Assembly: GCF_023698535.1 (NCBI RefSeq) | Contig: NZ_JALJCL010000004.1 | Location: forward strand, 1-64,000 | DNA length: 64,000 nucleotides | From: Halorientalis regularis | Lineage (GTDB): Archaea > Halobacteriota > Halobacteria > Halobacteriales > Haloarculaceae | Direction: 5' to 3' | Part shown: positions 60,539-64,000 of the stretch, piece after piece | Layout: every line of letters begins with the position of its first letter | How positions within the stretch are numbered: the first letter of the stretch is position 1 | Translations under genes and position numbers: made by a program | Notes under the pieces: generated by a model | The model's input: the letters and a program-made list of their open reading frames with translations, nothing else | What the model was told of the DNA's origin: nothing | The model's database searches: none

Positions 60539-62485
60539 TTAGTCGTCACCGGGCGCGGCCGCGCCGGAGTCACCCATGGAGACGCCGGTGCCGGGGCCCA
60601 CGTCGATGCCGAGTTCGTCGAGTTTCTCGTCGGGGACGACGCCGTCGACCCAGTCGCGGACCTCGTAGTACTCGGCTTTGAGCTGGTCGAGTTCCGCGAG
60701 TTCGCCCTCGCTCGCGCCCTGTGCGGGGATGGCGTTCTCGTTGCCTTCGACGAAGCGGTCTGGCAGGTCGTCGTCGTCGCCGTCGAAGCCGGCGAGGTTG
60801 TTGTAGTACCGTTCCAGGTTGTAGATGCGTTCACCGGCGGTCATCAGGTCCTCCTCGCTCACGTCGAGGCCGGTCATCCCGCCGTACTGCAGGACGTACT
60901 CCTCGATGCCCTCCGCGAAGGCGTTGAACTTGCAGATGTCGAAGGAGTCGGAGATGGCGTGCATGTCTTGGAAGGTGGCACAGAGTTCGCCCTTCCCCTC
61001 GGGGTCGTAGGGATCGACCTTCTGGGGGACGCCCAGGATCTCGGCGGCGGGGGTGTAGCCGCGCAGGTGGCACGCGCCGCGGTTCGAGGTGGCGTAGCCG
61101 ATGGCCATGCCCTTCATACAGCGGGGGTCGTAGGCGGCCATCGACTGGCCCTTGACGGCCAGGGAGTTCTCGTGGGCGTCGAACTCCTCGGCCAGGTGGT
61201 CGGGGCCTTCGGCCATGTGGTCGGCGAGGTCGGTCTCCCGGTGGCCGATCCGCTCGATGAGGTCGATCATCTCCTCGCTGTCGCCCCAGTCGATGGAGTC
61301 CTCGAAGTCGAGTTTCCCCTCCTCGATCATCTCCATCGTCATCGCGATGGTGTTGCCCGTGTCGATTGTGTCCATCCCGAGGTCGTTACACAGGTCGAGC
61401 ATGACGGCGATGCGGTCGCGGTCGTGGTGGCCCGAGTTCGGCCCGAGCGCCCAGGCGGACTCGTACTCGTAGGACTCCATCCGGACGTTCATCTCCTCGC
61501 CCTTGTGCATCGCCTGGACTTCGACTTCCTTCTTGCAGGCGACCGGGCAGGAGTGACAGGTCGGCTCGTCGACGAGGATGTTCTCCCGGACGTTCTCCCC
61601 GGAGACTTTTTCCGAGTCGATGATGCGCTCGCCGTCACCCTCGGCGTCGGACATCGACTTCGTCGAGGAGTACTTCCCGTTCTTGGTCGGGAGGCCGTCC
61701 ATCTCCTCGGTGACGTTCATCAGGACGTTCGTGCCGTACAGCGAGAGCCCGCCCTCGTTGGGTGCGGTCACGTCGGACTCCTGGATGACCTGCATGGCCT
61801 GCTTGTGGCCTTTCTTGAACGTCTCCGGGTCCTCGGGCTGGGGCATCTTCGTCGAGGAGCGGACGACGACGGCTTTCAGGTTCTTCGAACCCATCACACA
61901 GCCGGTGCCGCCACGGCCCGAGGCGCGGTCGTCCTCGTTGATGATGCAGGCGTACTTGACCTCGTTCTCGCCGGCCTGCCCGATGGCCATCACCGAGAGG
62001 TTCTTGCCGTAGGCACCCTCGACCTCTTCCTCCAGCTGGTCGCGTGTCTCGTGGACGCCCCTGCCCCAGAGATGAGAGGCGTCCCGGAGTTCGACCTCGC
62101 CGTCCTCGACGACGGCGTAGACCGGCTCGTCCGCTTTCCCCTCGAACAGCAGGCCGTCGAAGCCCGCCCACTTGAGCCGTGCGCCCGACCAGCCGCCGTG
62201 GTGGGAGTCGGTGACCGTGCCCGTCAGCGGTGACTTCGTGCAGATGGCGATCCGACCGCTCATCGTGGTCTGGGTGCCCGTGAGCGGTCCGTTCATGAAC
62301 GCCAGCAGGTTGTCCTCGCCCAGGGGGTCGACCTCGGGCCCCTGATCGAAGACGTACTTGACGCCGAGGCCGCGCGCACCGATGTACTTCTCGGCGTCTT
62401 CGTCGTCGATGCCCTCGTACTGTACGTCGCCCGCGCTCAAATCGACGCGAGCGACGGTGTCGTGGAATCCTCCGAGGTCTGTCAT
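60539..62485 (-). CDS. Aldehyde ferredoxin oxidoreductase family protein
   Basis: A 648-residue tungsten/molybdopterin enzyme: YIGARGLGVKYVFD, GPLTGT, GRIAICTKSPLTGTVTDSHHGGW (pterin binding), GQAGENEVKYACIINEDDRASGRGGTGCVMGSKNLKAV and Fe-S Cys pair CHSCPVAC with a later DICKF Cys. It oxidises an aldehyde or similar substrate with ferredoxin as acceptor; the specificity is unknown. Its Asp-rich C-terminal tail is typical of haloarchaea. A SAMP/MoaD-type gene that could serve its cofactor lies 2.4 kb away. Confidence 0.92.
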   Translation of the reverse strand: MTDLGGFHDTVARVDLSAGDVQYEGIDDEDAEKYIGARGLGVKYVFDQGPEVDPLGEDNLLAFMNGPLTGTQTTMSGRIAICTKSPLTGTVTDSHHGGWSGARLKWAGFDGLLFEGKADEPVYAVVEDGEVELRDASHLWGRGVHETRDQLEEEVEGAYGKNLSVMAIGQAGENEVKYACIINEDDRASGRGGTGCVMGSKNLKAVVVRSSTKMPQPEDPETFKKGHKQAMQVIQESDVTAPNEGGLSLYGTNVLMNVTEEMDGLPTKNGKYSSTKSMSDAEGDGERIIDSEKVSGENVRENILVDEPTCHSCPVACKKEVEVQAMHKGEEMNVRMESYEYESAWALGPNSGHHDRDRIAVMLDLCNDLGMDTIDTGNTIAMTMEMIEEGKLDFEDSIDWGDSEEMIDLIERIGHRETDLADHMAEGPDHLAEEFDAHENSLAVKGQSMAAYDPRCMKGMAIGYATSNRGACHLRGYTPAAEILGVPQKVDPYDPEGKGELCATFQDMHAISDSFDICKFNAFAEGIEEYVLQYGGMTGLDVSEEDLMTAGERIYNLERYYNNLAGFDGDDDDLPDRFVEGNENAIPAQGASEGELAELDQLKAEYYEVRDWVDGVVPDEKLDELGIDVGPGTGVSMGDSGAAAPGDD

Positions 62486-62543
62486 GATTTAACGTACCAT
62501 AATAACGTAAGGGCTGAAGCCTGTTAGTCGTTCCCAGAGCTCA

Positions 62544-62561
62544 GTAACCGGTACCGGTTAC
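62544..62561. promoter_or_regulatory. 18-bp perfect palindrome between AOR and EEP genes
   Basis: GTAACCGGTACCGGTTAC is fully self-complementary. It lies 59 bp upstream of the AOR start, between two divergent genes, where a dimeric regulator could bind. A second inverted pair CCGGAT/ATCCGG (62563-62568, 62588-62593) lies just beyond. Confidence 0.6.
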
Positions 62562-62638
62562 GCCGGATCGGATAAATAGCCGTCCATATCCGGTGAAATT
62601 ATTGGGTGGTGACCGCTCGTGGCGGTCCACGGGAGCAA

Positions 62639-63760
62639 ATGGGAGACAGGAATACTCGATCGGGGAGCGAGCAGGTCCAGCGACGCGACGTGTTGCGGAC
62701 GGGGGCGACGGTTGTCGGGAGCGTCGGCGTCGTCGGGGCGTCGGGCATCGGACAGGCCGTCGGCGGATCGACCGATGGCGCAGGCGAGACCTACCGGTTC
62801 CTGTGGCAGAACCTGTGGTTGCTCAACGGCATCGTGGGCAACGACACGGACATCGCCAAACCGGCCTTGCAAGCGCGGGCCGAGGCGTTCGGGAATCGAC
62901 TCGCGGGCAGCGACATCGACGTGGCCGCACTCTGTGAGGTGTTTTCCGCCGAACAGCGCGAGACGATCCGCGAGCCAGTCGGGCGGGCGATAGACTACGA
63001 GATCGGGCCGCCGGCCGAATTCGAGAAATCGAGCGGCCTGTACACGCTCGCGCTCGGCGGTCCCGAAATCGTCGCGACGGAGCGCATGGAGTTCGACGCG
63101 GACGGCTACGAGCCACGCGACGCCGACGCGTGGGCCAAGAAGGGCGTCCTGTACACGCGACTGGACTTCGGCCTCGGGCAGGTCGACCTGTTCACGACGC
63201 ACCTGCTGGCCGGCGGTGGCATCCCGTACGTCGATCTGAACCCGTTCTGGGACCCGCCGACGCCCGCCGAGTACCGGGCCGACCAGCTCGAGGAACTCCG
63301 GGCGTTCGTCCAGTCCGTCGAGGCCGAGCACGACCCGGACAACCGCGTGCCGACCGTCGTCGCGGGCGATTTCAACGTCGGTGCCGGCGGGGGCGAGTAC
63401 GGCACCCTCACGGCGGTCCGGGACGACCTCGGGCTGGAGGACGCCTGGCTCCAGTACGCCGGGGGCCCGGGCGGGACGAACCGCACCGCCATCACCGGCG
63501 GCTGTGCGTTCGATTCCGACGAGAGCCCGCCCTCCTACTGCGACGGGGGCGCGGGCGGCGACCGCATCGACTACGTGTTCGTCGAGCCGACGCGGCCGAG
63601 TCACGACTGTCGGCTGTCGGTCGCGGATATCAGGCGGCGGGTGTTCTGGCGGCAACTGGCACCGCCGGGTCAGTTCTACGCCGACGACGCCGAGGAAGAG
63701 CCCAACTACCTGACCGACCACGTCGGGCTTGAACTCGACTGGACGCTCGCGCCGCGGTGA
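62639..63760 (+). CDS. Tat-exported endonuclease/exonuclease/phosphatase-family protein
   Basis: A 373-residue protein with a twin-arginine signal (VQRRDVLRTGATVVGSVG...). The mature part carries EEP-family residues: FLWQNLWLL, VAALCEVFS (Glu), VVAGDFNVGAGG (Asp/Asn), DRIDYVFV (Asp) and LTDHVGLEL (Asp-His). It is probably secreted and could be a nuclease, phospholipase or phosphodiesterase. The start at 62639 sits after the promoter region shared with AOR. Confidence 0.85.
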   Translation: MGDRNTRSGSEQVQRRDVLRTGATVVGSVGVVGASGIGQAVGGSTDGAGETYRFLWQNLWLLNGIVGNDTDIAKPALQARAEAFGNRLAGSDIDVAALCEVFSAEQRETIREPVGRAIDYEIGPPAEFEKSSGLYTLALGGPEIVATERMEFDADGYEPRDADAWAKKGVLYTRLDFGLGQVDLFTTHLLAGGGIPYVDLNPFWDPPTPAEYRADQLEELRAFVQSVEAEHDPDNRVPTVVAGDFNVGAGGGEYGTLTAVRDDLGLEDAWLQYAGGPGGTNRTAITGGCAFDSDESPPSYCDGGAGGDRIDYVFVEPTRPSHDCRLSVADIRRRVFWRQLAPPGQFYADDAEEEPNYLTDHVGLELDWTLAPR

Positions 63761-63804
63761 TCGCGACCCGAGGAGGTTTGTCCGTCGGGCGACCAGCCGA
63801 TGAT

Positions 63805-64000
63805 ATGCAGTGGTCGCCTCCGGTCCGTGTGCCCGGCCCGGTCCGCGCCCTGCCCGCTGTCTGCTACGCCGTGGTCGTGCTGGTCGCGTCGGTCGTAGAC
63901 CCGCCGGCTGGCGGAGTGGCACCGACCGGTCCCCTCGGTCTCGTCGGCGTGGACAAGTGGCTGCACGCCGTGGGGTACGCGACGCTCACGCTGCTGGTCG
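63805..64000 (+). CDS. VanZ-like membrane protein, 3' end cut by window edge
   Basis: Sixty-five codons are visible: MQWSPPVRVPGPVRALPAV..., one helix (VCYAVVVLVASVVD), and DKWLHAVGYATLTLLV, which is the conserved DKxxH motif and second helix of VanZ-like proteins. It continues beyond the window. Function in archaea is unknown. Confidence 0.65.
   Translation, partial: MQWSPPVRVPGPVRALPAVCYAVVVLVASVVDPPAGGVAPTGPLGLVGVDKWLHAVGYATLTLLV

Noticed and set aside
60392-62233. 613-codon plus-strand frame opposite the aldehyde ferredoxin oxidoreductase gene
   Set aside because: It is a Val/Asp/Gly/Leu-rich antisense shadow; the oxidoreductase frame carries all the family motifs.
1-64000. CRISPR array
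   Set aside because: No set of regularly spaced direct repeats was seen anywhere in the window; the repeats found are isolated pairs.

Overview
The window is chromosomal DNA from an extremely halophilic archaeon (class Halobacteria). The evidence is high GC outside a few patches, strongly acidic proteins, TATA-type promoters with mostly leaderless starts, archaeosine tRNA-modification genes (tgtA, arcS), trmY, a SAMP-type ubiquitin-like protein, agl-type glycosylation genes, Tat lipoproteins and an IS1341-type TnpB element. A member of the Haloarculaceae is plausible, but this cannot be settled from the sequence alone.

Region 1 (1-22.5 kb) is a cell-surface glycan locus. It carries a GINT1/GH43-like beta-propeller, a NodU-type carbamoyltransferase, an FkbM methyltransferase and a phytanoyl-CoA-dioxygenase-like protein. 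Next come nonulosonic (sialic-like) acid genes (NeuB synthase and a CMP-sugar synthetase fused to a PseG-like domain) and a candidate transferase for that sugar. Three further glycosyltransferases and a GT-C-like membrane protein follow. A tightly overlapping sulfatase-like/deacetylase/formyltransferase operon comes next, then the polyprenyl glycosylphosphotransferase that would start the glycan. A decayed GT2 gene, a transposase remnant and other gene scraps show that the locus has been reshuffled. No flippase or early nonulosonate genes are visible, so the pathway probably continues to the left of the window.

Region 2 (22.5-37.2 kb) mixes accessory and housekeeping genes. It has a divergent wHTH regulator/unknown gene pair with a possible operator, several toxin-antitoxin-like modules (orphan VapB-like, wHTH+nucleotidyltransferase, degenerate MNT, DUF433/DUF5615, AbrB/PIN), and an MFS gene broken by one stop codon. 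An ABC exporter operon follows. The probable UDP-glucose genes aglF and aglM lie here, as does an STT3/AglB-like protein that lacks the WWDYG catalytic motif.

Region 3 (37.2-48.2 kb) has pckA, trmY, an exported PKD protein and a lipoprotein that share an AT-rich patch, and a Nudix hydrolase. It also has a TnpB element with its terminal hairpins, a 51-residue small ORF, a metallophosphoesterase, an ABC-2 exporter pair, and tRNA-Pro(CGG) followed by a broken copy of its 3' half.

Region 4 (48.2-64 kb) holds a processive membrane GT2, cupin and Nudix genes, a VapBC-like pair, tgtA and arcS around a Tat lipoprotein, and a second lipoprotein. A translationally coupled SAMP/MoaD-like cluster follows, then an epoxide-hydrolase-like enzyme, a DoxX protein, a tungsten/molybdenum aldehyde ferredoxin oxidoreductase, a Tat-exported endonuclease/exonuclease/phosphatase protein and the start of a VanZ-like gene.
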